Positions 62,977 through 64,000 of a stretch of DNA of 64,000 nucleotides are shown here, in pieces; position 1 is the stretch's first letter, and each line of letters opens with the position of its first letter. Origin of the DNA: a bacterium SCSIO 12643. GTDB lineage: Bacteria; Bacteroidota; Bacteroidia; Flavobacteriales_G; Salibacteraceae. The notes beneath the pieces were generated by a model, which saw only the letters and a list, made by a program, of their open reading frames with translations, had not been told where the DNA came from and ran no database searches. Where the stretch lies: contig CP073750.1 in assembly GCA_024398135.1 (NCBI GenBank), positions 1,984,001 through 2,048,000 of the forward strand, given 5' to 3'. A program made the position numbers and the translations under genes.

Positions 62977-63687
62977 TTACTCCTCAGGAGATGGATTGTT
63001 TTTAATTGTTTCAATCCATTCTTCTATAGATGATGCATCCGCAACTTTATGGTCTCCAATAGCTGTTCGCCTTAAAGATTTAAGATAGCCTCCTACATTT
63101 AGTTTTTGTCCTAAATCGTGTGCTAATGATCTGATATAGGTTCCTTTAGAGCATTTAACTCTAAAGTCAATTTCAGGTAATTCTAACCGTGTGATCTCAT
63201 ATTCATGTATGGTGATCACGTTTGGTTTTAGATCTAAGTCAATACCTTTTCTGGCAAATTCATATGCTTTTTTCCCATCGATCTTTTTTGCCGAAAAAAG
63301 TGGTGGGATTTGCTCTATGGTCCCAAGAAACGACTGTACCGCTTCGTGAACAGCTGATTCGGTGATGTGAGAAATATCAAACGTTTGATCAATTTCCGTT
63401 TCCATATCATACGAAGGACGTGTGGCGCCTAAAACGATTGTTCCGGTATATTCTTTGGGCATGCCCATATAAGAATCAATTGTTTTTGTTGCTTTTCCGC
63501 AACAAACAATCAATAAACCTGAAGCAAGAGGATCTAAAGTTCCCGCATGGCCAACCTTAAATCTTTTTATTCCGGTTTTATGTTTGAGTTGATATCTTAG
63601 TTTGTTAACCACATCAAATGAAGTCCAGGTGAGAGGTTTATCCACCAAAAGGACTTCTCCGGCTTTGAAATCGTATATCCGAGACAT
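62977..63687 (-). CDS. truB: tRNA pseudouridine-55 synthase TruB
   Basis: Makes pseudouridine at position 55 of tRNA. It has 236 aa. The catalytic Asp is D52 in VGHAGTLDPLASGLL, with the family phrases DKPLTWTSFDVVN and CSKGTYIRSLAHDLG. The start codon overlaps the uppP stop by one base, so the genes are translationally coupled. It lacks a PUA extension, as in many Bacteroidota. The C-terminus ends at 62977, 94 bases before queA. Confidence 0.96.
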   Translation of the reverse strand: MSRIYDFKAGEVLLVDKPLTWTSFDVVNKLRYQLKHKTGIKRFKVGHAGTLDPLASGLLIVCCGKATKTIDSYMGMPKEYTGTIVLGATRPSYDMETEIDQTFDISHITESAVHEAVQSFLGTIEQIPPLFSAKKIDGKKAYEFARKGIDLDLKPNVITIHEYEITRLELPEIDFRVKCSKGTYIRSLAHDLGQKLNVGGYLKSLRRTAIGDHKVADASSIEEWIETIKNNPSPEE

Positions 63688-64000
63688 TAGATCAAGTTAA
63701 TACCGATGGCAATAAGACCTACAACGAAGCAGTAATATGCAAAATACTTTAACTGACTTCTTTTCACCAAAGAAATCATCCACGTACATGCTAAAACCCC
63801 TGAGATAAATGCAGCGAAGAAACCGATAGACAATACAGGAATGGAAAGCGTTCCGAAATCGGTTCCTCCATCCAGAATGTCTTTCGCCATCTTTCCCAAA
63901 ATCAATGGAACAACCATTAAGAAAGAAAAACGTGCTGCTTTTTCTTTATCAATTCCTAAAATAACGGCTGTAGATATAGTGGCTCCTGACCTTGAAATTC
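63687..64000 (-). CDS. uppP: Undecaprenyl-diphosphatase UppP, 5' truncated by window edge
   Basis: Membrane phosphatase that recycles undecaprenyl pyrophosphate to the monophosphate carrier for cell-wall synthesis. Only the C-terminal part is in the window, read from the right edge: SRSGATIST, then LGIDKEKAARFSFLMVVPLI and three more membrane helices. SRSGATI is the conserved phosphatase motif of the UppP/BacA family. An internal Met at 63917 is not the true start; the frame stays open to the window end. Its stop overlaps the truB start. Confidence 0.93.
   Translation of the reverse strand, partial: ISRSGATISTAVILGIDKEKAARFSFLMVVPLILGKMAKDILDGGTDFGTLSIPVLSIGFFAAFISGVLACTWMISLVKRSQLKYFAYYCFVVGLIAIGINLI

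Noticed and set aside
1-64000. CRISPR arrays, tRNA/rRNA genes, transposons, integrases
   Set aside because: No regularly spaced repeats, no cloverleaf-like or rRNA segments in the gaps, and no transposase or integrase frame were seen; the gaps are mostly under 320 bases and filled by promoters and terminators.

Overview
The window is a chromosomal stretch of a low-GC member of the Bacteroidota, most likely a gliding or surface-associated Flavobacteriales-type organism. The evidence is the Type IX secretion (T9SS) and gliding genes sprE/porW and sprA, several proteins with T9SS C-terminal sorting domains, RemB/Wzi-like outer-membrane proteins, Omp28-family proteins, a Bacteroidota-style long AtpB, and promoters of the TTG-N18-23-TAnnTTTG type instead of E. 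coli-like -35/-10 boxes. I see no rRNA, tRNA, CRISPR array, insertion sequence, prophage or plasmid gene. I cannot name a genus from sequence alone.

Layout. 1-5711 (minus) carries the F-type ATP synthase genes in the order bactofilin, atpZ/I-like, a small membrane protein, atpB-E-F-H-A-G, with atpG cut by the window edge. 5848-8520 is the T9SS/gliding lipoprotein sprE. 8643-13785 holds an M23 peptidase, rnhA, a T9SS cargo protein, an HMG-CoA-lyase-like enzyme without the usual catalytic cysteine, and a MORN-like protein. 14106-15899 is lepA. 15949-26583 is the most unusual region: two tandem Omp28 lipoproteins (CPNC motif), a DUF6029-type barrel protein, a TlpA thioredoxin (CAPC), a di-haem peroxidase, two large T9SS cargo proteins sharing a nearly identical Omp28-like half (CPPC), and a cysteine-rich T9SS cargo. 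26637-30404 has a sirtuin, malic enzyme (maeB) and ruvA. 30421-44000 is the sprA neighbourhood: sprA, gcvH, vanZ-like, two TonB-like proteins, deoC and two RemB/Wzi-like proteins. 44175-48397 is a cytochrome oxidase assembly cluster. 48400-52719 has a SPOR protein, a second M23 protein, a histidine kinase/response regulator pair and a porin-like protein. 52777-57633 holds an atypical SDR, two kynurenine-pathway enzymes and a patatin/BamA-like protein. 57750-64000 has a PurF-like enzyme, a polyprenyl synthase, rlmN, queA, truB and the end of uppP.

How the genes fit together. Core metabolism and translation genes (atp, lepA, ruvA, gcvH, deoC, purF, rlmN, queA, truB, uppP) are interleaved with cell-surface functions. 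SprA (outer-membrane translocon) and SprE (lipoprotein) would export the CTD-bearing proteins encoded here. The 15949-26583 block puts seven predicted exported proteins with thiol or haem motifs close together and is my best candidate for a little-described system: an extracytoplasmic thiol-redox or surface-protein module. Its function is inference. Most other regions look ordinary for this phylum, apart from several enzymes whose active-site residues depart from the family pattern. Those are listed as findings.
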